A DNA stretch of 60,503 bases from Bacteroides sp. (GTDB taxonomy: Bacteria; Bacteroidota; Bacteroidia; Bacteroidales; Muribaculaceae), in contig JAAVCP010000005.1 in NCBI GenBank assembly GCA_014802265.1, positions 58,678 through 119,180 of the forward strand, given 5' to 3'. Of this stretch, positions 52,502 through 60,339 are shown in pieces (the stretch's first letter is position 1; each line of letters starts with the position of its first letter). The notes beneath the pieces were generated by a model. The model was given only the letters and a program-made list of their open reading frames with translations, did no database searches and had not been told where the DNA came from. Made by a program: the position numbers and the translations under genes.

Positions 52502-54613
52502 TTATTCGAAACCGCGCAGACGCAGAAGAGCGTGGGTATCAGGCTCATGACCTCTGAAACGCTTGAAGAGCACCATAGCGTCTTCAGTGTCGCCACTCTC
52601 GAGGATATTCTTCTTGAATGAATCGGCAGTCTTCTTATCGAAGATTCCGTTTTTCTGGAAAAGTTCCCATGCGTCAGCCTCAAGCACCTGGCTCCAGAGA
52701 TAAGTGTAGTAGCCGGAAGCATAACCGTCGTCACCGAAAATATGCTTGAAATAAGGTGAACGGTAGCGGAAGGTGATTTCCTCAGGCATGCCGATTTCAG
52801 TAGCCACTTGTCCCTCAAATGCGGGCACATTGATGTCAGAGCCGTCAGTCATTCCCCATTTAAGGTCAAGGAGGGCAGCCCCGGCAAGCTCGGTAGTTGC
52901 AAATCCTTGGTTAAACTTAGATGATTTTTCAAGTTTATTGATTAGTTCATCGGGAATAACCTCACCGGTCTTATAGTGGCGGGCATAAGTCTTGAGCAAC
53001 TCCGGAGAGAATGCCCAATGCTCGTTCATCTGAGAGCAAAGTTCAACATAGTCACGGTCAACATTAGTGCCTGCAATAGACTTATAAGGAGCGCGGGAGA
53101 GAATTGCCTGAAGAGCATGCCCGAACTCATGGAAAGTGGTTTCTACTTCGTCAATTGTGAGTAGGGCAGGTGTGTCACCCGCAGCGGGGGTAAAGTTACC
53201 GACGTTGTAGACAATAGGACGACGCTCACCGTCTTCAAACAGACCACAGCTCTGAAGCTGCTCCATCCATGCACCCTGACGCTTTGATGCACGAGGGAAA
53301 TAGTCAGTCATGAAGACAGCGATATGTTCGCCTGTCTTGGAGTCGACTACATCATACACAGTCACCTGATCCATATATTTAGGAGCATCGGGCATCTCCA
53401 CCATCTTTATTCCATAAAGACGCTCGGCAGCTGAGAAGAGTCCGTTGAGCACATTGTCGAGAGAGAAATACTGGCGCACCTCATTCTCATCAATGTCATA
53501 TTTCTGCTTCTTTACTTTGTCGGCATAGTAGTAATAATCCCAGGGAGCAATTTTGAAACCACCGTTTTCGGAGTCTACAATTGCCTGCATGTCTGCCACT
53601 TCCTCATGGCTTCTCTTCACAGCCGGCTCAAACACTTGAGTCAGAAGATTAATGGCAGCCTCTGGAGTCTTTGCCATGACGCGAGAAGTCATCATCTGGG
53701 CAAAATTGTCAAAGCCCATAATCTTAGCTTTCTCAGCACGTAGCTTCACGATCTTTTCAATCACGGGATAGTTGTTGTTGTCACCATAGGAGGCGAGAGA
53801 GGTATAGCCTTTATAGATAGCCTCACGCAGCCCACGGTTTTCAGAGGACTGAAGCACGGGAAGACGACTGGGTGCATGGAGCGTGAATACCCACAGCCCG
53901 TCAAGCCCACGGCTTTTTGCTTCCTCGGCAGCCACAGCTATTGATGATTCGGGAAGACCTGCGAGGTCATTTTCATCATACACTGTCACAAAGAAAGAAT
54001 TTGTGGCATTGAGAAGGTTCTTATTATATTGGATAAAAAGTTTAGACAACTCATCGTTGACTTTGATAAGCTGTTCCTTCTTATCTGCGGGCAATGCGGC
54101 ACCCTGTTCGGTGAAAGATTTATAATATTTTTCCACCACACGTTTCTGCACCGGTGTCAACCCCAGTTTGTCACGACGATTGTAGACGTCCTGTATCTTC
54201 TGAAACAGCTGTTCATTTAAGTTAAGCTGGTTGGAAGCTTCGTTCAGCAGAGGAATAGCCTCCTCAGCCATTGCTGCAAATTCATCAGTGGAAAGGGCAC
54301 TGTCATAATGATAGAACACGCCTGCCACTCTTTCAAGAATAGGAGAGAGATTTTCCAAGGGAAGAATTGTATTGTCGAAATCAGGCACAGCTCTGTTGGC
54401 TGTGATTGCAAACATGTTTTGCTTCTGCTCCTCGATGCCTGCCTTGATGGCGGGAATAAAGTCTGAAATCTGAATCTGCTCAAACGGCGGAATCTGATAT
54501 TTCGTAGTGTAGGGAGTCAGGAAAGGGTTCGTGTGTTCCACTGCCATGACTGTTGGTGATGATGCGGCGAGAAGGAGTGAAATCGCCGCAAGTTTAAAAA
54601 AGGGTTTTCTCAT
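52502..54613 (-). CDS. dcp: Peptidyl-dipeptidase Dcp-like M3 metallopeptidase
   Basis: This is a zinc oligopeptidase of 703 aa with a signal peptide (FFKLAAISLLLAASSPTVMA), so periplasmic. The catalytic motif HEFGH in TTFHEFGHALQA is at about residues 497-502, with the third ligand in EVETTF...ELCSQMNEHW region. The N-terminal helical half is typical (FEQIQISDFIPAIKAGIEEQ). It overlaps the EEP-family gene upstream by 4 bases (ATGA), so the two are coupled. Likely role: degradation of peptides for uptake as amino-acid source. Confidence 0.92.
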   Translation of the reverse strand: MRKPFFKLAAISLLLAASSPTVMAVEHTNPFLTPYTTKYQIPPFEQIQISDFIPAIKAGIEEQKQNMFAITANRAVPDFDNTILPLENLSPILERVAGVFYHYDSALSTDEFAAMAEEAIPLLNEASNQLNLNEQLFQKIQDVYNRRDKLGLTPVQKRVVEKYYKSFTEQGAALPADKKEQLIKVNDELSKLFIQYNKNLLNATNSFFVTVYDENDLAGLPESSIAVAAEEAKSRGLDGLWVFTLHAPSRLPVLQSSENRGLREAIYKGYTSLASYGDNNNYPVIEKIVKLRAEKAKIMGFDNFAQMMTSRVMAKTPEAAINLLTQVFEPAVKRSHEEVADMQAIVDSENGGFKIAPWDYYYYADKVKKQKYDIDENEVRQYFSLDNVLNGLFSAAERLYGIKMVEMPDAPKYMDQVTVYDVVDSKTGEHIAVFMTDYFPRASKRQGAWMEQLQSCGLFEDGERRPIVYNVGNFTPAAGDTPALLTIDEVETTFHEFGHALQAILSRAPYKSIAGTNVDRDYVELCSQMNEHWAFSPELLKTYARHYKTGEVIPDELINKLEKSSKFNQGFATTELAGAALLDLKWGMTDGSDINVPAFEGQVATEIGMPEEITFRYRSPYFKHIFGDDGYASGYYTYLWSQVLEADAWELFQKNGIFDKKTADSFKKNILESGDTEDAMVLFKRFRGHEPDTHALLRLRGFE

Positions 54614-55740
54614 TGGTTGGTTATTTTGTTGTTGGTAAATGCAAATTCCCCTATCAGCGGATAATGGTCGGAAGTATTAATTTTCCCAACCTTAAGGCTC
54701 AAAGCCTCAATATTTCCGCGATAAAGCATCTGGTCAATATGGAAAAGGAATAGATGTTTATTATAGGTCCAGGTGAAACCGAGATTAGTCTCGACATAAG
54801 CATCGCGCATGTCTTCACCTTTAATAAGGTTATAAGCCCATGATGCCGGCACATCGTTGAAGTCACCACACACTATCAATGGTGCGCCGGGTCTTATTTC
54901 ATCAATGGCTTCTCTGAGCAATTCCGCATTCTGGGCTCTTTGCCTGAAGGCATTGCGCAGTTTGGAGCGAATGGAGCCTTTCAGTTCCTTTACGCTTGAT
55001 TTTGCACCGTTCACTGATTTCATCTCTTTTATTATCTGGCGTTCTTCTTCCGTGAGATCATAAGAATAGAGATGAACCATGCCTATGTTAAGCACTTTTG
55101 CCCCCGGGAAATTGACTTTGAAGAAGTCAAAACGGTGGTGACCGGTGTCAGCTATATACGAGTGCCCTTCTCTTGACACAGGATATTTCGACATGATTTT
55201 TATATCGGTGGAAGTGTTACCGGCTCGGTAGGGATAGACCCTTATAAGACTGTCGATTAAGGCAGGAGAGGCTTTCTTCAGCTCCTGAGGGCTGAAATTA
55301 TTAAGTTCGGCAAGGCATATCACATCTGCGCCGGAATTAATCATGAATTCTACAGCGCGGTTTCCCTGATAGTCCGGTTGTCCGAGGTCATCCGTATGCA
55401 GCACATTCCAGGAGATAATCTTAAAGGTCTGCTGTCCGGGCTGTGGCTTTTTACTTGAGCCAAAAGGAATTGCCAAACTTATGGGACCTGAACAAGCCAC
55501 TATGGTGAGTATCCCCAAAATTGTGAAAATCATTTTGTGAGAAATAATCCAGAATAATATAAGCAGCACAGTGGCAATTGCAAAATATGGGAGTGCAAGA
55601 CATAGCACAGCCGGGATGGAGAGATATTCCGGATTAACTCTTCCCCCATAAGCAGAAATGAGGGTAAGCAAAAACACAATGACAGAGATGATTCTCATCA
55701 CCATTCTGAATATCGGATTTATTATCGGAATAGAAAACAT
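54610..55740 (-). CDS. Membrane-anchored endonuclease/exonuclease/phosphatase family protein
   Basis: This 376-aa protein has three N-terminal transmembrane helices (about residues 10-85) and then an EEP fold: FKIISWNVLHTDD (about 105-117), DVICLAELNN with the catalytic Glu, LIVCGDFNDVPASW and the terminal SDHYPLIGEF. Mg-dependent phosphodiester cleavage is expected of the fold. The large domain probably faces the periplasm. It lies between the rhomboid pair and dcp, with a 39-base gap upstream. The substrate cannot be told from sequence. Confidence 0.88.
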   Translation of the reverse strand: MFSIPIINPIFRMVMRIISVIVFLLTLISAYGGRVNPEYLSIPAVLCLALPYFAIATVLLILFWIISHKMIFTILGILTIVACSGPISLAIPFGSSKKPQPGQQTFKIISWNVLHTDDLGQPDYQGNRAVEFMINSGADVICLAELNNFSPQELKKASPALIDSLIRVYPYRAGNTSTDIKIMSKYPVSREGHSYIADTGHHRFDFFKVNFPGAKVLNIGMVHLYSYDLTEEERQIIKEMKSVNGAKSSVKELKGSIRSKLRNAFRQRAQNAELLREAIDEIRPGAPLIVCGDFNDVPASWAYNLIKGEDMRDAYVETNLGFTWTYNKHLFLFHIDQMLYRGNIEALSLKVGKINTSDHYPLIGEFAFTNNKITNQ

Positions 55741-55779
55741 GCCTTAATAAAATTGATAATATGTAATTATGTGGATTAA

Positions 55780-56643
55780 TCAGTTGCCTTTCAGTCTTTG
55801 AGAAAGAGCTGTCAGTTCGCGTCGTTCTGCGGCGGTGAGCGACTGATAGCCGGACATACGGATTTTATCGAGAAGCTCGTCAAGGCGTGCAGGGTCTCCG
55901 AGCCTGCCGGAAGCGGCTTCTGCCACCGCTTTGCCGTCTCTTTTAACATTAACCCTTGGCTTTGCCATTTTTTGACGGGGCTTTTCTGAGAATTTTTTGG
56001 ATATGTCATAACCTCTCTTGATTGCCAGAATGAAAGCGGCTCCAAACAACACGCCGCCGACATGGGCAGCCTGTCCGCCTGTGTTGCCGCCGCCTACGCC
56101 GGCAAATGTGAGCAGTATGCATGCAACGGCTATCCATTTCAGTTTTACCTCACCGAATAGGAATAGGGTCATTGTCAGGTTTGGTGTGCGTATGGCTGTG
56201 GCTGTCATCACTGATAGCACAGAGGCTGATGCCCCGCACAGGTATGCCGATCCGGTCACAGCCGGGAAAGTGGCTTGCCCGGCTATGTAGATTAAGGCTC
56301 CGAAAGCACCTCCCCCTATGTAGAGCCAAAGCAAATGGCGGTCGGAGAGGGTGGTCATCAGCAGCCGTCCAAACCAGAAAAGCCACAGCATATTAAAAAG
56401 CAGGTGGAGAATGCCATAGTGGGTCACCATGTATGTGAGGGCAGTCCAGCATCTTCCCAAAAACATGGAGGGTGATGAAGGAACACACAGCCATTGCATG
56501 GTGAAATTGCCCTCCATCCCCATTGCGTTTCCCGAGAGGATAATTATCCACAGGATAACGAAAATTATGCAGTTGAGGGAAATCAGCCATGCCAAGGCAC
56601 GGGAATCGCATATCCGTTGGAACTTATTAATAAAAGTTGTCAC
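55780..56643 (-). CDS. Rhomboid family intramembrane serine protease (second of pair)
   Basis: This 287-aa protein has six or so hydrophobic helices (residues 15-210) and a basic tail (KKFSEKPRQKMAKPRVNVKR). The catalytic Ser is in LCGASASVLSV (about 137) and the His in GGQAAHVGGVLFGA (about 193), so both residues of the dyad are present. It overlaps the preceding rhomboid gene by 17 bases. The last 40 residues form a helical C-terminal domain (EELLDKIRMSGYQSLTAAER-like, residues about 250-275) known from rhomboids of Bacteroidota. Confidence 0.9.
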   Translation of the reverse strand: MTTFINKFQRICDSRALAWLISLNCIIFVILWIIILSGNAMGMEGNFTMQWLCVPSSPSMFLGRCWTALTYMVTHYGILHLLFNMLWLFWFGRLLMTTLSDRHLLWLYIGGGAFGALIYIAGQATFPAVTGSAYLCGASASVLSVMTATAIRTPNLTMTLFLFGEVKLKWIAVACILLTFAGVGGGNTGGQAAHVGGVLFGAAFILAIKRGYDISKKFSEKPRQKMAKPRVNVKRDGKAVAEAASGRLGDPARLDELLDKIRMSGYQSLTAAERRELTALSQRLKGN

Positions 56644-57394
56644 CTCGCAAGATTCCTTTCTTTTTCCAATAAAGAAGAATAATCAGACCAAAAATCATTC
56701 CTCCCAGGTGAGCAAAATGTGCAATCATGTCGTTAGCCCCGACCCCAAGGAAAAATTCAATCACCCCATACCCAATCATCATATATTTTGCTTTGATGGG
56801 CACCGGAATGAAGAAGAGATAGAGCGGACGGTTGGGAAAAACGAAGGCAAAACCGAGCAACAGACCAAACACGGCACCTGATGCGCCAATAGTCACCATT
56901 TGGTTCTTAAACTGAGCAATTGCCGAGAGAAAGTTGGAATCGCCTTTGGCGATGGCAGAATCCACCACGGCTTTCATGTGGTCGTAAGTAAGACCGTTAA
57001 GGCGGGCAATGCCGGACACATATTCATGGTTCCAGCTCAATACCCAAACAATTTCCTGCACTATTGCCGCACCTATGCCACAGACGAGATAGAACACCAG
57101 AAATCTCTTTGAGCCCCATATTTGCTCAAGAGTAGAGCCGAACATCCATAGCGTGAACATGTTAAAAAGCACATGGAAAGGGCTTGAGGGGGAGTGGACA
57201 AACATATATGTCACCACCTGAACGGGATTGAAATTTGAAGCTCCCACGAGATGTAGCCCCAAGACACGCACGATAGTATCTGCAAACCCGGAGAACAGAG
57301 CCTCAACGAGCCAGATTAATACATTGATAATAATCAAATTTTTGGTTACGGGCGGGATTGATGCCCAAAAACCATTTCTATAATTTCCAAACAT
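56627..57394 (-). CDS. Rhomboid family intramembrane serine protease (first of pair)
   Basis: This 255-aa protein has six or seven hydrophobic helices. The catalytic Ser is in VTIGASGAVFGLLLGFAF (about residue 172) and the His in IAHFAHLGGMIFG (about 227), both intact. L1-loop-like segment and HSPSSPFHVLFNMFTLWMFG fit the GlpG-type fold. It starts the rhomboid-rhomboid-EEP-dcp operon. A perfect consensus promoter (57399-57430) ends just before the ATG, so its mRNA may be leaderless. Confidence 0.92.
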   Translation of the reverse strand: MFGNYRNGFWASIPPVTKNLIIINVLIWLVEALFSGFADTIVRVLGLHLVGASNFNPVQVVTYMFVHSPSSPFHVLFNMFTLWMFGSTLEQIWGSKRFLVFYLVCGIGAAIVQEIVWVLSWNHEYVSGIARLNGLTYDHMKAVVDSAIAKGDSNFLSAIAQFKNQMVTIGASGAVFGLLLGFAFVFPNRPLYLFFIPVPIKAKYMMIGYGVIEFFLGVGANDMIAHFAHLGGMIFGLIILLYWKKKGILRGDNFY

Positions 57395-57398
57395 GCCG

Positions 57399-57430
57399 CA
57401 AAATTAACAAAATTTTTGGGAGAGCGCAAA
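57399..57430 (-). promoter_or_regulatory. Consensus promoter TTTG-N20-TAATTTTG abutting the rhomboid ATG
   Basis: On the minus strand TTTG (57427-57430), 20 bases, TAATTTTG (57399-57406). The predicted start falls within about two bases of the ATG at 57392-57394, so the mRNA would be leaderless. Confidence 0.65.
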
Positions 57431-57439
57431 ATGGTGATG

Positions 57440-57486
57440 ATATAAAAGTCGTTCCTTCTATATCATATCTCATAGAAGGAACGACT
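57440..57486 (-). terminator. Terminator after the 433-aa secreted protein gene
   Basis: AGTCGTTCCTTCTAT pairs perfectly with ATAGAAGGAACGACT across a 10-base loop. On the minus strand it is followed by TTTTATATC. Confidence 0.82.
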
Positions 57487-57534
57487 GTGTATGTATTATT
57501 CGTGTGTCAGCCGGGGTGATACACGAAATTATGA

Positions 57535-58836
57535 TCAGCGAATAACTACCTCTTTGCCGTTGACAATGTAGAAGCCTGCGGGGAGTGATTTCACTTTATT
57601 GGCACTTGCACCTTCAAGCACTCTGATGCCACTGAAAGTGTAGACGGTGTTACTTTCTGAGACTGTATTGTCGATTGTCTCTACTCCAACAGTATTTTTT
57701 ACCTCATACCAGTATTCATAGGCAACAGAGCTTGTAAACTCATTATTGAGCAGACCGCTGAACAGACCGTTGGCAAGACGCAGGATATATTCGCCGTCAG
57801 CCGGAATCACGGGTGATTCACCAACCATAGTCAGGGTAAATTGATTGGTATCGGGTACACGTGTAGCTTTCAGACGGCATACAGGGTTATCGGCAAGATT
57901 GCCGTCAGGCAAAAGCTCATAAATGTAGTTTCCTGCCATGTCGTCTACCATCCACAGCTCCATTTCATCAGTTACAGTAAGGGTGAATGAGTCAAATTCT
58001 TTCACTAAACCCTCTTCCGGCACAATCGCAGGCGCGGGGAATGAGGGCACCTGATATTGCATACGTATTTCGGGAGTTGTAATTTCAGTAACATCGGTCG
58101 GATCCTCGGCATAGTTCGGACCGTAGGTGCGCACAGTAAAGGCACCTTCGGGAGCAAAGAGTAGGTAGGTGCCGGGAGTAAGGATCTCAGGTATGGCAAT
58201 ACCATTTTGTGAGAAGCTGATAATTAGCTCGTTCTGCTTTTCACCTGGTGCATAACCATAGACAAGTTGATAGTCGGCATCGTAATTGTTGGCATAGAAT
58301 TCAGGTGTGATGCTTGTGTTGCGGACTACCTCATCAGCCTCAGGGCAAGTGATACGTATTTCTTCCAGTCCGCTGACTACTCCTGCGCGGGGAGAGATAT
58401 GGTAGAGATCAAGTATCTCATACCGGAGTTCTATTGCAGGAGACAGGTCGCCATCGAGTAACCAGAATCCCTCGGGAATGGATACTGTGTATTCTCCCGG
58501 AGAAAGAATTTTCTGTTTGAAGGAAACAGCACCCACAGGTAAACCCATGAGATCGATGTAAGCATTATCCACAGTGGCTGTGGCTACAGGGTCAAGTTCA
58601 CCTTCTTTATAGCAATATGCCACTCCGGTAGCTGATGGATTAACTACAGGGTCAGTGTTGAAAGTGATGGAAATTTCCCCAAGACCAAGAGGATTTGCAT
58701 TTGGAGAAGTGTCAACGACACCTTGTGAGGGATTGACAGCCATAACCGATGACGGAAGTGGGCTGGGATCAACGGCTGCCGAGAGAGTCAGCGTGTTGGC
58801 AGCTACCAAGGCTGCTGATAGTAAAAAGTTGTTCAT
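57535..58836 (-). CDS. Secreted protein with Ig-like/propeptide-like repeats and C-terminal sorting-like module
   Basis: This 433-aa protein has a signal peptide (LLSAALVAANTLTLSAA). The mature part has three related beta segments (VNPSQGVVDTSPNANPLGLG, ISPRAGVVSGLEEIRITCPE, VPEEGLVKEFDSFTLTVTDE, starting at about residues 33, 155 and 275), like tandem Ig-like domains. The end (VYTFSGIRVLEGASANKVKS, then LPAGFYIVNGKEVVIR) matches the shared C-terminal module. It is probably on the cell surface; the function is unknown. It has its own consensus promoter and terminator. Confidence 0.78.
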   Translation of the reverse strand: MNNFLLSAALVAANTLTLSAAVDPSPLPSSVMAVNPSQGVVDTSPNANPLGLGEISITFNTDPVVNPSATGVAYCYKEGELDPVATATVDNAYIDLMGLPVGAVSFKQKILSPGEYTVSIPEGFWLLDGDLSPAIELRYEILDLYHISPRAGVVSGLEEIRITCPEADEVVRNTSITPEFYANNYDADYQLVYGYAPGEKQNELIISFSQNGIAIPEILTPGTYLLFAPEGAFTVRTYGPNYAEDPTDVTEITTPEIRMQYQVPSFPAPAIVPEEGLVKEFDSFTLTVTDEMELWMVDDMAGNYIYELLPDGNLADNPVCRLKATRVPDTNQFTLTMVGESPVIPADGEYILRLANGLFSGLLNNEFTSSVAYEYWYEVKNTVGVETIDNTVSESNTVYTFSGIRVLEGASANKVKSLPAGFYIVNGKEVVIR

Positions 58837-58878
58837 GAATATTGATTATACGATTAAATGAATAATGTAATTACCGGA

Positions 58879-58910
58879 CAAAAGTAATGATAAAAATGTA
58901 AATTCACAAA
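58879..58910 (-). promoter_or_regulatory. Consensus promoter TTTG-N20-TACTTTTG for the 433-aa secreted protein
   Basis: On the minus strand TTTG (58907-58910), 20 bases, TACTTTTG (58879-58886). Leader of about 38 bases. A second -7-like box lies at 58986-58993. Confidence 0.7.
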
Positions 58911-59093
58911 TAAATGTCAATTATTGTTGCGTTTTTTTAATATTAAAAAGTAATATAATATCAGGTGATGTGGGACTACTGTATGCAAAATTAAGAATTA
59001 TTTATATAAATGTTAATCTTCTGCCGTCATCTGACACATTACATGTGTAATTTTGCTCCTAAAGTATCTGTTCAGAGGAACGAAAAGCATAAA

Positions 59094-59109
59094 TATGTTT
59101 TACAACATA
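59094..59109. promoter_or_regulatory. Palindromic operator candidate upstream of the structured RNA
   Basis: TATGTTTTACAACATA is a perfect inverted repeat around TTAC. The core ATGTTTTACAACAT is identical to the one upstream of galM (15014-15027). Confidence 0.45.
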
Positions 59110-59164
59110 CTTTTTTTATTGAAGAAAAGTAGCTTGTCAGTGGGCATTCTTCAAAATAAAATGC

Positions 59165-59172
59165 TAAATTTG
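59165..59172 (+). promoter_or_regulatory. -7 element TAAATTTG inside the structured RNA locus
   Basis: A perfect TAnnTTTG match without a well-placed -33, consistent with an activator-dependent promoter (the palindrome at 59094-59109 lies about 75 bases upstream of the predicted start). It could also be chance in AT-rich DNA. Confidence 0.4.
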
Positions 59173-59444
59173 CAATTGGATTCGTAGCCTGTGCCTGTTG
59201 TGCAGGTCTTCCGGAAAGAGTTTCGGATGAAAACGAGTCCACGCAAAAGGCATCTTGCTGAAAGTTCTCAATTTCGAAATCGCCAAATAGTAGAATGACA
59301 GATGGACTCTCAAGGAAGAATGCCCACTATCTATATTCTGACAAAATAAGGTAGTGTCTGGTTGGACCTATACCTTACAGAATATAGACGTGGGGACTAT
59401 TTCTTCAGTCTTATTTGTTAGGTGTTTGGCGATACCGGAAATTG

Positions 59445-59485
59445 AAGGACGTGACGCAGATAGGTCTCACGTCTTTTGCGTTTTT
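59445..59485 (+). terminator. Terminator of the structured RNA
   Basis: AAGGACGTGA pairs with TCACGTCTTT (one G-U) around a 12-base loop, followed by TTTTGCGTTTTT. It lies 54 bases before the first micropeptide gene. Confidence 0.75.
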
Positions 59486-59538
59486 ATAATCCGGCATCAG
59501 TGAGGGGTGCCACAAAACTAAGAAATACGGGAAAGAAA

Positions 59539-59637
59539 ATGGAGAAAGTAGAAAATGTAAGTAAGATTTGTGGAGCTATAGGTACAATACTTACAGTAGG
59601 TAAAGTAATTGTTGACTTAATGGGTAAAAACAAATAA
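59539..59637 (+). CDS. Micropeptide 1 (32 aa), candidate
   Basis: It encodes 32 residues: a charged start MEKVENVSK, a Gly-rich hydrophobic helix IGTILTVGKVIVDL and a basic tail GKNK. One Cys at position 11. The C-terminal part VGKVIVDLMGKNK resembles that of the second small gene (AGKIIGDLRKKK), which is the main reason to believe both are translated. It may be an amphipathic or membrane-active peptide, or an RNA-gene neighbour by chance. No double-glycine leader or lantibiotic-like core was seen. No nearby promoter of its own was found; read-through of the upstream terminator is possible. Confidence 0.45.
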   Translation: MEKVENVSKICGAIGTILTVGKVIVDLMGKNK

Positions 59638-59861
59638 TCATTAGGGTGTTCAGTTCTATGTTCTTATTTTTGAGTCGATAATCGTGAATTCCGTGTCATA
59701 AGTTACTGATATACATCAATGATTTTATATCGTATGACAATGTTGAAAAACATGGTAGAATTTGATTCAAAAATTAGTATGATTTCAGCATATATTTACT
59801 GATATAACATATTATAGCTAAAAATAGAGACAAGATTTAACATTAACTAAATAAAGATAAC
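59638..59861. other. Gap between the two micropeptide genes
   Basis: AT-rich, no supported gene. A 22-codon ORF (59734-59802) was seen and rejected. No consensus promoter or terminator hairpin. Confidence 0.4.
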
Positions 59862-59987
59862 ATGAGTAAAAAAACAAAGTTGCCCATCACAGGAAATAGA
59901 GCACTAGCAGATGTGAATGTTGGAGATGTAATAGAGTTAATAAAGGTAGCAGGTAAAATAATAGGAGACTTAAGAAAGAAAAAGTAA
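59862..59987 (+). CDS. Micropeptide 2 (41 aa), candidate
   Basis: It encodes 41 residues: MSKKTKLPITGNRALADVNV, then an amphipathic helix VGDVIELIKVAGKIIGDL and a basic tail RKKK. The C-terminal helix shares the pattern GK-I/V-I-x-DL with micropeptide 1. It is preceded by AAATAAAGATAAC, an A-rich start context usual for Bacteroidota genes. A stable hairpin lies 183 bases downstream. Net charge is positive. Candidates: small membrane-active peptide, toxin of a toxin-antitoxin pair, or signalling peptide; none is proven. Confidence 0.5.
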   Translation: MSKKTKLPITGNRALADVNVGDVIELIKVAGKIIGDLRKKK

Positions 59988-60339
59988 TTTTTAAGATATC
60001 AATGGGTAATACGAATTGTTGTATTATAACATTATGAAGCTATATATTTCACTGCTTCAGCGACTATCCAGTTTTGATAACTGAGGTTGTTTTGCTTACC
60101 TTTCACATATTAGTGTGAGTCTGTGATAAGAATAGTAAAAAATCTCAAAGAATTGAAGAGATAATAAATCGGGCGATCATACTATGGTCGCCCGAACTTT
60201 CAACACATAACGGTTATTGTCAGAGGGCAGCTGTCCGTTTGATTTGGAGACTGCAAAGTTGAGGAAAACAGTTATAGTATTTTATTTGCAACTTATGTTA
60301 ATCCTAAGCATTATTAGTGGAGATTTATATACTCCTTAT
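59988..60339. other. Gap between micropeptide 2 and the partial minus-strand gene
   Basis: AT-rich, with no ORF that I can support. It contains the hairpin at 60170-60194. Confidence 0.5.
60170..60194. terminator. Hairpin between convergent genes, probable terminator
   Basis: CGGGCGATCAT pairs with ATGGTCGCCCG (11 bp, one G-U) with loop ACT. It is followed by AACTTTC on the plus strand and ATTTATTATC on the minus, so termination may be weak. Confidence 0.6.

Larger units (their letters stand above)
58837..59138. other. AT-rich intergenic region upstream of the structured RNA
   Basis: No gene. It holds the promoter of the secreted-protein gene, a second minus -7 box (58986-58993), a plus -7 box TAATTTTG (59048-59055) beside the palindrome ACACATTACATGTGT (59034-59048), and the palindrome at 59094-59109. 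Confidence 0.5.
59139..59485 (+). ncRNA. Structured non-coding RNA locus (6S-like / Bacteroidales-1-like candidate)
   Basis: This segment without an ORF is full of pairing. Perfect 14-bp arms AGTGGGCATTCTTC (59139-59152) and GAAGAATGCCCACT (59315-59328) would close a 190-base domain. Inside GAGTCCA pairs with TGGACTC, and CCTG with CAGG. A second domain, 59331-59387, is a long hairpin with CTATATTCTG/CAGAATATAG and TAAGGTA/TACCTTA, interrupted by a one-sided bulge ACAAAA. A -7 box TAAATTTG (59165-59172) lies inside the first arm pair, so the 5' end may be about 59177 instead. A terminator ends it. Bacteroidales have a known long RNA with such promoter and terminator; identity is unproven. Confidence 0.5.

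Noticed and set aside
58996..59073. 25-codon minus-strand ORF near 59.0 kb
   Set aside because: It is short, lies over a promoter region with several palindromes, and has no homologous partner in the window.
59734..59802. 22-codon ORF between the two micropeptide genes
   Set aside because: It shares nothing with the two peptides, lacks a start context, and the length is expected by chance in AT-rich DNA.
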